Assembly: GCA_002633025.1 (NCBI GenBank)
Contig: NMRB01000286.1
Location: 51,123 to 115,122, forward strand
Reading direction: 5' to 3'
Length of the DNA stretch: 64,000 nucleotides
Source of the DNA: Notospermus geniculatus
Taxonomy: Eukaryota > Nemertea > Pilidiophora > Heteronemertea > Lineidae
In this document: positions 37,601 to 44,490 of the stretch, piece by piece
How the letters are laid out: every line of letters begins with the position of its first letter
Numbering within the stretch: the stretch's first letter is position 1
Notes under the pieces: model-generated
Database searches by the model: none
What the model was told of the DNA's origin: nothing
What the model saw: the letters and a program-made list of their open reading frames with translations, nothing else
Position numbers and translations under genes: made by a program

Positions 37601-40600
37601 AGTTTGATCAGGCGTTTCGGATTGTCTTGATTCAGTTGTACGTTGTCTATTTTTGGACTGACGCAGAAGAGTTTCATCAGGCATTTCTGATTGTCGTGCT
37701 ATAGCTGTGTGTTGTTTATTCTTAGATTGACGGAGCAATCTTTGCTCAGGCGTTTCATTTGCACGTGCTTCTGCTTTGCGAGTTGCATCACTCGTTTTAA
37801 TAATCTTAGGAGGAATTACATCTATTTCAGATGAATTTCTACGTTTTCCTTTGTTTGCTTTTACCTTTTCAGTTTCAGAGATCTTTGTAGAAACTGCACG
37901 TTGACTTGCCTTTCTTTTTCTGTCTTGCTCTAGACGTTTATTTCTCTGTTCAGAATTTTGTGAAGCTCTATATCGGCGCTGTCGTTCACGAGCTTTTTGG
38001 CGTTTTTCTTCTATGGTCATTGGCATTTTTGTGATTTTGTTCAGTTCTGTTCAAACAGCTTTTTAACCTTATGATGATCAACTTATGTCAGGTATTCTTA
38101 CATATGCTCGTTTAACGTCCAGTAGACAATAAATGCTCGTTTAACGTCTAGTAGACAATCAATGCTCGTTTAACGTCCAGTAGACAGTCAATGCTCGTTT
38201 AACGTCCAGTAGACAGTCAACTCAATGCTCGTTTAGCGTCCAGTAGACAATCAAAGCTCGTTTAACGTCCAGTAGACAATAAATGCTCGTTTAACGTCTA
38301 GTAGACAATAAATGCTCGTTTAACGTCCAGTAGACAATAAATGCTCGTTTAACGTCCAGTAGACAGTCAATGCTCGTTTAACGTCCAGTAGACAATCAAA
38401 GCTCGTTTAACGTCCAGTAGACGAACAAAATGGAATAGTAGTTGGTCTTGAGTTCGATAATGTCCAAAGGAGGACAACTTTGCTCGTGTACTGCACAGAC
38501 TCGGTCAACAAGGTACTACTCCCTTGTAGTATAGCTGATAAGCAGGCAAATGGATCAGGTCAAACACACGCTCTTCGACAAAGCTGTGGAGGGTATGATT
38601 CAAATTCATGAGCTTAGGGCTTATATAGTGTTGTACTGCTTTCCCCACAACTCACTTGAGCAATCACATTATTCAGCGATGAATGGTCTCATCAATATTG
38701 AATGCTGAACAAGCCAAAGCTTTCCAAATTAAATGTAGACTTGATTGCACAATGAAACACGTTTATGAATAAAATGTGCATAACTGGTCATGCCTCACTA
38801 TAATAGTGCCACTGTCCGACACATAACAATGCCCATTTCATCTGCATTTTGAATATCCCCTTACACCTTGGCACATGATCACCATTATCACAATAGCAGA
38901 CAGAAGTTCCATGCAGTCAGCTGAACAATGTTGTTTAGTCGTGGAAAACAACCAACGGTGTACAGAAATTATGAATGAGAGGTCATGTGGAAAGCACCGA
39001 TCTCCTTGGCCGTGAACTTGTGGTATGTGTGGTAGGAGTGTTGTACTTTTTGAATGTGTAGAAATGCGTAATCCCCTCAAAATACCAAAGCCCACACTGT
39101 TTCCAGGGGGTATTGATCTTTTTGACAACCAAATGCATGTCATTTTCATAATGTTTCCTGCCAGACACGCATTTTATTTTACGATCACTCCTCCTGTGGA
39201 CACGGTGCATGAACCTGAAAATGACACTGGGGTATTAGAAAAGATCAACAACTTCACATTACAGTGCCTGTTGGCTTTGGGCTGGTGAGGTAATTAGGTA
39301 TTTCTACTGTCAAAGTCAACCATAAGCCTGCCGGACACTGGAGGTATCTGCTGAGCAAAAAGTTATTCAAAACCTTTTGCTCGCCAGGTAGCTTGCATGG
39401 TCTCGAATGCACAGTCTGGAATGACTTTTTGCTCAGCAGATAGCTCCAGTGTGCGGCAGGCTTTAAGGTGCCCATCCACGGGAGAGTTTTCTCACGCAAG
39501 TTGACTCTCTGGCCTGTATGCACCACTGCGCCTTAAGCCAAAATTGAGCTCAAGTTTATAGAAACTTGAGTTGGAACTAAACTTGAACTCGGTATGCACC
39601 AAGATGACATTGTAAATGTCGTATGGTTCCTGATGTACAGGTACTTACATGAACGATACATTGATAGAGATCAAGATACACTGATAGATATGAGGTTACA
39701 TTGACAGCGATCAGGATACATTGATTGATGAATTACCGGTACAATGAATCCCATAGAACTTGATCTCATGCCAATAACTCATCCCATGCTTCACCTTGAC
39801 CTTGATATCTGATCATCAAGGTCATTGCGTGACCGGAAAGGGCATCCTCAATAAAAGTATGGCTGTTATCATGTCTCTACCTTTACCACAGGCAGAGATA
39901 TTTCAAATTATCACATTTCGCCTTGACCTTGACCTGTGATCATTGCAACTGCCGCATAATCAAAATGGGCATCATCAATAACCTGAGTATGGGTGAAATC
40001 ATCGCTCTATCTCTACCACAGGCGGAGAAATTTCAAATTATCGAGTTTGACCTTGACCTTGAGATATTTCAAATTATCAAGTTTGATATATAAAAATCTC
40101 ATGATATCTCAGTCATCGAGACACTTGAGGCTGGAAATTTTAACATAGTCCAATCCTCGGATAGGGAGGCACATGAACTAAGACTTGTTTTATGTTGCTC
40201 AGTTGACAATATGGCAAGTTATCTCAGAATATCAAATTTGTGATATCGATATCACCATGACCCCAACATCTTAGTTCAAAAGTGATCAGTCCATTCGACT
40301 GCTAAGGTTAAAAACCCTAGTGACACAAGTTATTTCCATTCCTCTACGTCTTAAATAAACGAGTCGAGTTATGCCATTAGATAAAAGTGTGATGGACAAA
40401 ATATCAAGTTGAATATATCCATTACATCATGATCCTAGCATCTGAGGTTGAAAAACATGAGCTCATTGGATCAAGATCAAGATACGTTGATAGAGATCAG
40501 ATACATTGACAGAAATTAGGGTACATTGACTGATGAACTTGATCTCATGCCAATAACTCACCCCGTAATTGACATTGACCTTGATCTTGATATCTGATGG

Positions 40601-43214
40601 TTCCAGGACAATTGGTACTGAACAATTGGTACTGGACAAAATGTACCCGGACAAAATGTACCTAGGACAAAACGTACAGAAGGTAAAAATGGACAAAAGG
40701 TACAAAAGGTACCCGGACAAATGGTACCTTGTGCCCAAGGTTCGTTTTGTCCGGGCACGTGTTGTCCTGTCACCATATCTGATCATCAAGGTCATTGCAT
40801 AATCGAAATGGGCATTCTCAATAACCTAAGTATGTCTGATATCATGCCTCTACCTGTACCACAGGCGGAGATATTTCAAATTATCAAGTTTGACCTTGAC
40901 CTTGACCTCTGATTATCTAGGTTGTTGCATAATCGAAATCGGCATCATTAATAACTCAATATAGGTGATATCATGCCTCTATCTCTACCACAGGCAGAGA
41001 TATTTCAAATTATCAGTTTGACCATGACCTTGACCTCTGATCGTCAAGGTCGTTGCATAATCGAAATGTGCATCATCAAAAACCTAAGTATGGGTGATAT
41101 CATGCCTCTATCTCTACCACAGGCAGAGATATTTCAAATTATCAAGTTTGATATATCAAAATCTCATGATATTTCAATCACCCGGACACGTGAGGCTGAG
41201 AATTTTATCACAGACCAGTCCTTGGTTAAGCAGGCATGAACTAAGACTTGTTTCATGTTGCTGAGTTGACAATATGGCAAGTTATATCAAAATATCAAAT
41301 TTGTGATATCAATATCACCATGACCCCTACATCTCAGATGAAAAGTAATCAGTCCATTCGATTCCTAGGGTATAAAAACCTAAGGGTAGAACTTGTTTCT
41401 GTTGCTCTCGGTGCTAAAGGAGCCGAGTTATGACATCAGATAAAAGCGTGACGGACAAAATATCAAGTCTGATATGTTGATTACATCATGATGGAGGCAT
41501 CTGATGTTGAAAATGATTAGCTCATTGGATTGCCCATGTTGACAAACCTAGGGGTAGGATGTGTTACCAGGACTGTAGCTGTTGAAGGAGATAAGATATG
41601 AAGGCGTGACAGACGGACACACACACACACANGAGACACATGTGACCCGTGACAGCAAAATGAGTCGGAATGCGTACAGAAGACGACCCAGGTGAACCAA
41701 CAGTTTGTTGATTTCAGCATTGTCTGCCCATTGTGAAATTTGACTTTGTCCATTTCTGCAATTGTTCTCTGCTGTCAACTTGGGTCTTCTTTCCGGCGCA
41801 TTCCAACTCATTTTGCTGTCACAGGTCACATATTTGCAGAGGGGAATGTACAATGTACATTCTGCCCCTCAATATAATACTAATACAATACGGCACTGGT
41901 ACTCTGTGATTTATATTGGAATACAGAAGGAAAGTAACATTATCACTCATAAGGACAAATTCTCTACATAATGTACAAAACTAACCTTCTTTTGATTGAC
42001 GAGTCTTCGCTCTCTTGAATGCTTGGTATTTCTCAAGAAATGTCCATAAATCATGGTATTTTTGACTGCCCCTGAGGAAAATTGAAAGGAGACTACAATG
42101 TATTAACACAAAGAACAGATCTGCAAAGATATGTGAACAGAGTCACTTTCGCAATTGTGGCACCCAGAGCATGTAGTCCTTGGAATCTACATGTAGCCAA
42201 GACTGAATGACTACAAACACTCAGAGACGAACAAATTCAGGAATTAAATACCGGATAGATTCTAATTGGAGAACAAAATCTCCTAACTCCATATTTAAGA
42301 TCTGTTGAAGGGGATGTGAATGAAGTGTACACAAACCTAGTGATTAGATCTTCATCCCTGAAAAACACCTTGTTTAACTCTGATCGGTGGGCTTGGAAGT
42401 CAAATTCATGGTCATCATCTTCACTTGAATTCTTATCCTCATCCAAGTCAGATTCTGACAGATGATCATCTTGCAGCTGAGACGGCCCCTCATGATGTGA
42501 TTTATGACAAGAATGTTCTCTATCAGGTGATGTTGACCTCTGGTGATGAGACTGTCCTTTGTCATCTGACCTTGACCTATGGGAATGAGACTGTCCTTTA
42601 TCACCTGACCTTGACCTCTGGTGATGAGATTCTTCTTTATCATCTGATGACCTATGGTGATGTGATTGTTCTTTATCATCTGACGACCTCTGGTGATGAG
42701 ATTGTTCTTTATCAGCTGACCTTGACCTATGGTGATGCGATCGTTCTTTATCACCTGACCTTGACTGATAGTGATGAGACTGATCTTCAACATGTGACCT
42801 TGACCTCTGGTAATGAGATTGTTCTTTGTCACCTGACCTTGACCTATGGTGATGTGATCGTTCTTTATCATCTGACCTTGACCTCTGGTGATGAGACTGT
42901 TCTTTTTCACGTGACCTTGACCTATGGTGATGCGATCGTTCTTTATCACCTGACCTTGACTTACAATGATGAGACTGATTTTCGTCATGTGACCTTGACC
43001 TATGACCTGATCTGTCTGTCCTTACCCCATCTTCACTTGATACCGATACATCATCCTTGTGCCTCCTTTTATGTTTTTTATGCTTGCGAGAAGATTCCCT
43101 ATGCTTTGTCACATGTTCAGTGTGATCAGCATTGGTCTTCGAAGACTGAGCTATATCATGTGTACGATCATCTCCACTTTGATGATATCGATGGCGATGT
43201 TCATGCTTTCCCAT
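22699..43214 (-). CDS. DHX34: DHX34, DEAH-box RNA helicase of nonsense-mediated decay; internal exons and 3' end missing
   Basis: DHX34 is a DEAH-family helicase that acts with UPF1/SMG1 in mRNA surveillance (established). Exons on the minus strand, 5' to 3': 43214-42337, 42071-41986, 29721-29501, 29355-29083, 28798-28744, 28316-28099, 27784-~27528, 26595-26421, 25428-25342, 25214-25029, 24872-24717, 24386-24150, 23725-23586, 23254-23022, 22881-~22699. Phases agree at nearly all joins. Motif I is [10 protein letters not shown], Ia [22 protein letters not shown]. The winged-helix/ratchet part has [20 protein letters not shown] and [14 protein letters not shown]; the C-terminal half has [19 protein letters not shown] and [20 protein letters not shown]. 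Helicase motifs IV-VI are absent between 27527 and 26595. The final C-terminal part, rich in Cys in vertebrates, was not found. The exon at 27784 uses a GAAAG acceptor. The 12.3-kb second intron holds a Helitron. Confidence 0.92.
23745..23975. repeat. Tandem repeat of about 50 bp in a DHX34 intron
   Basis: About five units of GGCGGCGAGTTCTCTTCAGG followed by CCTATGACTTCATTGAG, with small indels. Non-coding. Confidence 0.8.
24440..24605 (+). mobile_element. tRNA-derived SINE in DHX34 intron
   Basis: TGTCAGAGTGGTGCAGTG (A-box-like) and GGTTCTGGGTTTGATCCCC (B box) lead into a body that ends CACTCCAGTTTCCTCCTGC. The same head and tail are found, reversed, at 27945-28095. Confidence 0.7.
25580..26403. 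repeat. Nested foldback: 396-bp palindrome inside another long inverted repeat
   Basis: Outer arms 25656-25770 and 26288-26403 are reverse complements (CCGATCGCCAGTTGCCATCC at the left, its complement at the right). Between them 25772-26167 is a second inverted repeat with arms of about 155 bp, rich in ATATGGGCCCC words. An extra partial outer-arm copy lies at 25580-25650. An N at 25771 falls exactly on the outer/inner border. The ORFs on both strands here are palindrome artefacts. Lies between DHX34 exons at 26421 and 25428. Confidence 0.85.
26640..27527. other. Region where the DHX34 RecA2 exons are expected but absent; bounded by isolated N
   Basis: N at 26871 and 27527 frame about 655 bp without helicase coding sequence. 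It holds an inverted repeat, 27116-27284 (TATTAGGAAAGTGAGG with its complement at the right). The exon ending at 27528 stops in the middle of the conserved LPLHSA stretch, directly at the N. Sequence is therefore missing or misjoined. Confidence 0.7.
27116..27284. repeat. Inverted-repeat MITE
   Basis: TATTAGGAAAGTGAGG, GATCTGGATAGAGGAGG at the left pairs with CCTCCTCTATCCAGATC, CCTCACTTTCCTAATA at the right, with about 100 bp between. Confidence 0.75.
27945..28095 (-). mobile_element. tRNA-derived SINE in DHX34 intron
   Basis: On the minus strand the head GGTCAGAGTGGTGGAGTG, the B-box-like TGTGTTGGATTCCC and the tail CACTCCAGTTTCCTCCTAC match the SINE at 24440-24605. It ends almost at the donor of the DHX34 exon 28316-28099. 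Confidence 0.7.
28410..28591. mobile_element. Pogo/Tigger-like MITE
   Basis: CAGTGGAACCTCCCTTAGCG at the left and GAGAGGTTCCACTG at the right are TIRs typical of pogo/Tigger elements. TA follows on the right; the left flank reads TG instead of TA. Several AGGTGTCCTTAAT words face each other inside. No transposase. Confidence 0.75.
29748..29890 (+). repeat. Intronic repeat, left copy (partner at 39598-39735)
   Basis: Begins AAGATGACATTGTAAATGTC GTATGGTTCC and continues with several TACATTGATAGAGATCA units of about 22 bp up to GATTGATG. The same order is seen at 39598-39735. It directly follows a DHX34 exon. Confidence 0.75.
29891..30627. other. 3' flank of the Helitron ORFs; element end not located
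   Basis: No coding sequence. Contains TGCTTTTACGTCCAGTTGAC near 30195, close to the unit of the array at 38104-38424. The Helitron 3' terminus probably lies here, but no clear terminal hairpin was identified. Confidence 0.35.
30628..34707 (-). CDS. Helitron Rep/helicase/endonuclease ORF (main part)
   Basis: 1,359 codons from the first ATG. Residues 51-64 [14 protein letters not shown] and the two-His motif SPHAHCIIW (145-147) belong to the Helitron HUH nuclease. [13 protein letters not shown] near 315-330 carries the tyrosines usually found in the third Rep motif. From about 670 comes a PIF1-type helicase: Walker A GPGGVGKS near 680, [11 protein letters not shown] near 762, then VGDLYQLAP and [16 protein letters not shown]. 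Residues about 1140-1359 form an exonuclease-endonuclease-phosphatase domain, with LNVRSY, TETFLS, CGDFNID and a final [10 protein letters not shown]. The domain order is that of Helentrons; the endonuclease is thought to come from a non-LTR element. The true N-terminus lies in the upstream frame (ORF1), so the ATG given is only the first one after a frame break. Confidence 0.93.
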   Translation of the reverse strand: MLKSAENLRSLVRRDVAFKFLKNVRGTPAYWKRTLHEVVAMVRQLGIPTWFLTMSANDLNWPEIIQTIGRQYGKHFTDDDVHNMEWEDAQEKSKWLRTNPVTAARMFSYRVQSFFKDYLCSTANPIGHIKDYFYRIEFQARGSPHAHCIIWVDNAPRIDCNTDEEITEFIDQYQTCELNDLSKKYQSHRHSRTCKRNGGCRFHFPRPISPCTIVARKPDIDENINMEHVIQLLGKVYEVLKDPDLNEDASISDVLQKAGLTEDVYLEALKVSSSGTNIVLKREVDARWINCYNYDLLSTWQANMDLQFIIDPYSCIMYICSYMMKSEKVMSDLLRNVAKEHQSTELRQQLDKVGSKFLNSREVSAQEAAYRLLSLPLKMSTRTHEFINTNPKDKRVAMVKPSVVVEDMDDDREDLFCTSILERYAARPDTLEGICLAEFVANYAVDRKRYDDEDNDHDPNVIEVEEPRQRCPRITLKDGLGRMYKRKKEAIIRFFKPKEGEDKYRHMLMLYWPWRNENALKGDHDSYEDHVLEVRDVITENERKYTRDLEDTDEIMNALDNNELPQHAWDKIAPTVEAQEADHNAEGEVVEQDAGHTQGDNVDIQSRSTRGDTTMYSELSAKFTSEANKTLMTSEEYCEGMRTLNPEQRDVILRHRQWCKDTVIAHKNNTELPVYHIFLNGPGGVGKSHIIKLIHYDTIRLLRLSGHYEPGEIIALLTAFTGTAAFNIDGMTLHSAFSLGTGEYTPLNAEKLNTLRAKLGKMRLLIIDEVSMVGADLFFKIHRRLQEIMGTSAESVFGNVSVLAVGDLYQLAPIGESPVFGLPTSPYAKLYGSLWVKYFKMVELTQVMRQRGDATFADTLGRVRTASCTSDDLRILESRLMKTDTEVPPNTLRVYRTNAEVDAYNETCLAQVGQEHEIVTIDAKDIMKTKIKHLSKDTSSNKRSETGGLHTKLKLATSARVMLVTNLDVSDGLVNGAIGTVEGLIWCNTSEQQMQTIMVKFDSPKVGQNAIATSPYKVQFPNAVPIGRTEVSFPISRKKKHIQMTRIQFPLTLCWASTIHKVQGKTMDRIVVCMEKRGRGPRFMPGQAYVAFSRVKTLDGLYLLGFDASAIKVSPQVTKELQRLSKEKLPSMQELSSTEGYTLRLVSLNVRSYKKHLPDLQCDPIVQNADVCCFTETFLSCNQQLHENDLIRKDFCIIRHDRPGAVPRGGIMLAAKSSVLPNKVTGVPQNVEILPCTIEPPNSPVINVITAYRASATISAQTFVENLTKCLEKVDLSLPTIICGDFNIDLSNATSDTSNQLLTAMHDLNLNQVVKGPTTDYGSTLDHVYTNISSSKLMVYVTDCYFSDHDFVVVEIQLP
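34754..38026 (-). CDS. Helitron ORF1: basic repeat region, Cys-rich domain and OTU protease
   Basis: 1,090 codons. Residues 1-90 are basic. Residues 91-481 are about 17 units of a 23-residue repeat ([15 protein letters not shown]...). Residues about 510-600 carry CAVCC and CKTCDRR Cys motifs of a probable metal-binding domain. Residues about 780-930 form an OTU cysteine protease, with [13 protein letters not shown] (Asp and Cys) and MHYVAL (His). The end, [16 protein letters not shown] to [18 protein letters not shown], is the start of the Helitron-like N domain that continues in ORF2. The two ORFs therefore once formed one protein of about 2,460 residues. They are now separated by one base in a run of five T (minus strand; 34756-34760). 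OTU domains are known in animal and plant Helitrons. Confidence 0.9.
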   Translation of the reverse strand: MPMTIEEKRQKARERQRRYRASQNSEQRNKRLEQDRKRKASQRAVSTKISETEKVKANKGKRRNSSEIDVIPPKIIKTSDATRKAEARANETPEQRLLRQSKNKQHTAIARQSEMPDETLLRQSKNRQRTTESRQSETPDQTVLRQSKNRQRTTESRQSETPDQTLLRQSKDRQRRATTRQTETADQTVSRQAKNRQYTTKSRQTETPDQTLLRQSRNRQCTTKSRQSETPGQTVLRQSKNRQRTATSRQSETPDQTVLRQSKNRQCTTKSRQLETADQTVLRQSKNRQCTTKSRQLETADQTVLRQSKNRQCTTKSRQSERPDQTMLRQSNDRQRKATTRQSETPDQTTLRQSRNRQCTTKSRQSERPDQTTSRQARNIQCTTKSRQSETPDQTTSRQSRNRQCTTKSRQSETPDQTMLRQSRNRQCTTKSRESETPDQTTLRQSKNKQCTATKRESETPDQSELRQSKDRRCKVQARKTDTKEKRSVRLSVRRKSYSVKKSVTNSCQQAAAKFRNKLKDRPSYPCAVCCRLMFRSSVYLFHTEKYQKFQNEKPEVAKIMFDAENLCKTEEGMFICKTCDRRLKAGHIPAQANVNNLQLDEIPDELSDLKPLERRIIGQRILFMKMVALPRGKQKAIHGAAVNVPTSLEPVCTVLPRLPSQANIVPMKLKRKLVYKGHYLYDYIRPQKVMQALIWLKENNTLYKDIDLNFDWEKEWQDEDSQLWNAVTLDETAEGDIDSLSNDTNIQESDHVPIPTQGEKHPTGILELPVPRNIVTLAAQRNYTVQNVPGDGNCFFSAVNVTMQGAGLQTVAPGQLRNNLVNFLKETEKENYQQFIADPTDVGQNSIDIESAGDVDLAIARIPDPTDRQEQMWYRYIDRLEHHNAWADNVSVQGMSDMLHIEIRILATLNPNQFTIIRPIASQVNESLPHITLGLIDQMHYVALCPNGEEEPSRPTNQSMNNEELEEDEDDKVAFEESANRCGLPLDTCLQVETSEDFDQIISVAPGENQKPVAFLTDEHFEELANPDMFPHARNTFSTKRDSRLTTRKYFNQRLLHCDGRFASDVEYLLASQYVVEADQVKKEAHIAF
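36630..37750 (-). repeat. 69-bp coding tandem repeat in Helitron ORF1
   Basis: About 17 in-frame units of 69 bp, each encoding a variant of [20 protein letters not shown] plus RQS. Neighbouring units are up to identical, so they expand by slippage or recombination while the reading frame is kept. Confidence 0.9.
38104..38424. repeat. 11-copy tandem array, unit about 29 bp, upstream of the Helitron ORFs
   Basis: Each unit reads GCTCGTTTAACGTCCAGTAG followed by ACAATAAAT or ACAGTCAAT, with one CTAG variant (units 2 and 7) and one AGCG variant (unit 5). Units 5 to 6 are spaced slightly wider. There are no unique spacers, so it is not a CRISPR array. It lies about 80 bp 5' of the ORF1 start on the minus strand, where a Helitron 5' subterminal region or promoter would be. 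Confidence 0.9.
38425..39322. other. DHX34 intron beyond the Helitron array, nothing recognised
   Basis: No exon or transposon ORF was recognised. The Helitron 5' terminus may lie in the first part of this stretch. Confidence 0.4.
39323..39467. repeat. MITE with AAGCCTGCCG ends, copy 1
   Basis: TAAGCCTGCCGGACACTGGA at the left and TCCAGTGTGCGGCAGGCTTTA at the right are inverted, with ATCTGCTGAGCAAAAAGT words inside both arms. A second member of the family lies at 59957-60113. Confidence 0.8.
39598..39735 (+). repeat. Intronic repeat, right copy (partner at 29748-29890)
   Basis: AAGATGACATTGTAAATGTC GTATGGTTCC, then TACATTGATAGAGATCA units up to GATTGATGAA, as in the left copy 9.85 kb away on the other side of the Helitron. 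A shorter relative lies at 40470-40530. Confidence 0.75.
39760..41530 (+). repeat. Degenerate tandem repeat, unit about 130 bp, rich in TGACCTTGACC
   Basis: At least six units of TTTGACCTTGACCTTGACCT, TGATCATCAAGGTCATTGCA, TCTACCACAGGCAGAGATAT and TTCAAATTATCAAG. The block seems to be present twice: 39760-40470, then 40545-41530 after a spacer, each closing with GACAATATGGCAAGTTAT and later sequence. The repeated frames are open by chance only. It fills the end of the DHX34 intron. Confidence 0.75.
40599..40774. mobile_element. 176-bp MITE with 9-bp target duplication (Mutator-like)
   Basis: The element interrupts the 130-bp repeat. ATATCTGAT is present on both sides (40590-40598 and 40775-40783). 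The ends are GGTTCCAGGACAA and TTGTCCTGTCACC, 13-bp imperfect TIRs. The interior consists of ACAAAATGTACCCGG-like words. A 9-bp duplication is typical of Mutator-like elements. Confidence 0.8.
42530..42995 (-). repeat. Coding minisatellite in DHX34 exon 1 (14-residue Ser/Arg/His repeat)
   Basis: About a dozen degenerate 42-bp units encode variants of [15 protein letters not shown] and [13 protein letters not shown]. Vertebrate DHX34 also starts with a charged, low-complexity region, but this His-rich repeat looks lineage-specific (inference). The repeat makes long spurious ORFs on both strands. Confidence 0.85.
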
Positions 43215-43814
43215 CTTATGCGTACGCCCGGTACGGTACTCTGCAAGTAAATGGAAGGTTTGACCTAAAAAAGGACACAGCAGTCACATGTTGATGTAGA
43301 ACTACCGGTAGCCAAGGACGAGCTTTAGTAGCCTACCGGTGCCTGGGGGTGGCGTGGGTAGGCTACCGCAGTAAAGTTAGGGTCTGGATAGGCTAAGCTA
43401 CTGTACCGGCCGCGGCGGCGTAGGCCTAGCCTAGGCCTAGTTTAGTTAGTACATGGAAGTATTATATAATACTTCCATGATAGAGGTTAGACATGGTTAG
43501 AGGTTCAGCCAAAGGACGGTACCGGTACCGCCACCACGGGGTGGAACGGCAAAGATGGGAACGAATCGATGTGACGGTAACGATCTACAATAACAATGAT
43601 CTAGCCTAGCCCTAGGCCTATCTAGGCGAGGCCGATTCCCGTTTTGTTTACGGCGCATGAAAACAACTATCATCATCATTTCATCATTTGTATCGACTCT
43701 GACAGCCTGATTAGGCTGTAGGCCTAAGCCGCTGCTTGTTTTAGAATCAAAAAAGAAACGGGCTGGTGGTGGTGGTGGTGGTGGTGGTGGAGGGCCTACC
43801 GTAGGCCTACCGTA
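43215..43814. other. DHX34 5' flank, possible divergent promoter region
   Basis: Lies between the DHX34 start codon and the duplicated block before TAF1C. Rich in CCTAGGCC and ACCGGTACC words. Contains a (GGT)n microsatellite at 43763-43791. No TATA box was recognised. Confidence 0.4.
43763..43791. repeat. (GGT)n microsatellite
   Basis: About nine GGT units, pure, inside the DHX34 5' flank. Confidence 0.9.
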
Positions 43815-43977
43815 CCGGGCCCGGTACCGGTAGCTAGGCCTACCGGTACAAAAACAAACTTGTTGGCCATCATTAATAAACTATGGTCTATAGTATCAAG
43901 TTTCACACAACAGGTAACAAGAAAAAGATACTGAATTACAGTTAGAAGGCATTATTCGCCACAAAATTCGGTAGCGA

Positions 43978-44100
43978 AAACGTGTAACGAAACCTTATTA
44001 GTAGTGTAATGAAACGACCAAATTCGGGTAACGAAACGACCAAAACAAGTAACGAACTACCGTTAACGAAACGAAAAGGCCGTGTAACGAAACGACCTGA
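43978..44100 (+). repeat. Imperfect GTAACGAAACGACC repeat and YY1-like motif (44109-44121)
   Basis: Five or so units of GTAACGAAACGACC with variable tails, followed by CAAGATGGCAGCC, which resembles the YY1 site found at many animal transcription starts. The same arrangement is at 61175-61318. A promoter role for TAF1C is inference. Confidence 0.45.
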
Positions 44101-44490
44101 TACCGATTCAAGATGGCAGCCTCCATCGACCATCAAAAATGAAAGAGAAATGCTCTTTGAATGAGCCTTTGCCGCGACTCTGTGGAACTGAATTCAATGC
44201 ATATGTCGCTAACCAAATAGGGTATTCTCTCTACGCCCTTGATAACGATTTTCATGTGATTTGGTGATGTTATTGCCAAGGAAACGGATGAAAATCTGCG
44301 CCAATGGCAATGAATGTCTGTACTGTACATGCTCATGTGCTGTACATGCTGTACTAGGCCTACATGCTATAGTCCATGTAGTCTGTACTGTTCTCATGGT
44401 TTTGGTAGTAGGCATGGTAGGCCTACTCATCTCATGTACTGTTAGTGTGTATGTAGGCCTAGGCCTAGTCTAGTGTAGTGTAGTACATCA

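Larger units (their letters stand above)
30190..38424 (-). mobile_element. Nearly complete Helitron (Helentron type) in the second DHX34 intron
   Basis: On the minus strand: an 11-copy array (38424-38104), ORF1 with OTU protease (38026-34754), then ORF2 with HUH nuclease, PIF1-type helicase and an apurinic-like endonuclease (34707-30628). This arrangement of Rep, helicase and C-terminal endonuclease is known as Helentron/Helitron2. Rolling-circle transposition needs the HUH and helicase parts. The element lies in the sense direction of its host gene. The outer borders given are approximate, because the termini were not identified. Confidence 0.75.

Noticed and set aside
38104-38424. CRISPR-like array of 29-bp repeats
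   Set aside because: Units are contiguous with only 0-4 variable bases between them; there are no spacers, and the context is animal DNA beside a Helitron.
39254-39526. 90-codon ORF on the minus strand
   Set aside because: It overlaps a MITE, and its peptide is produced again from the related MITE at 59957-60113; not a gene.
42374-43294. Long ORFs (204 and 289 codons) overlapping DHX34 exon 1 in other frames
   Set aside because: Shadow frames of the 42-bp coding repeat; the DHX34 frame has the correct start, splice donor and following exon.
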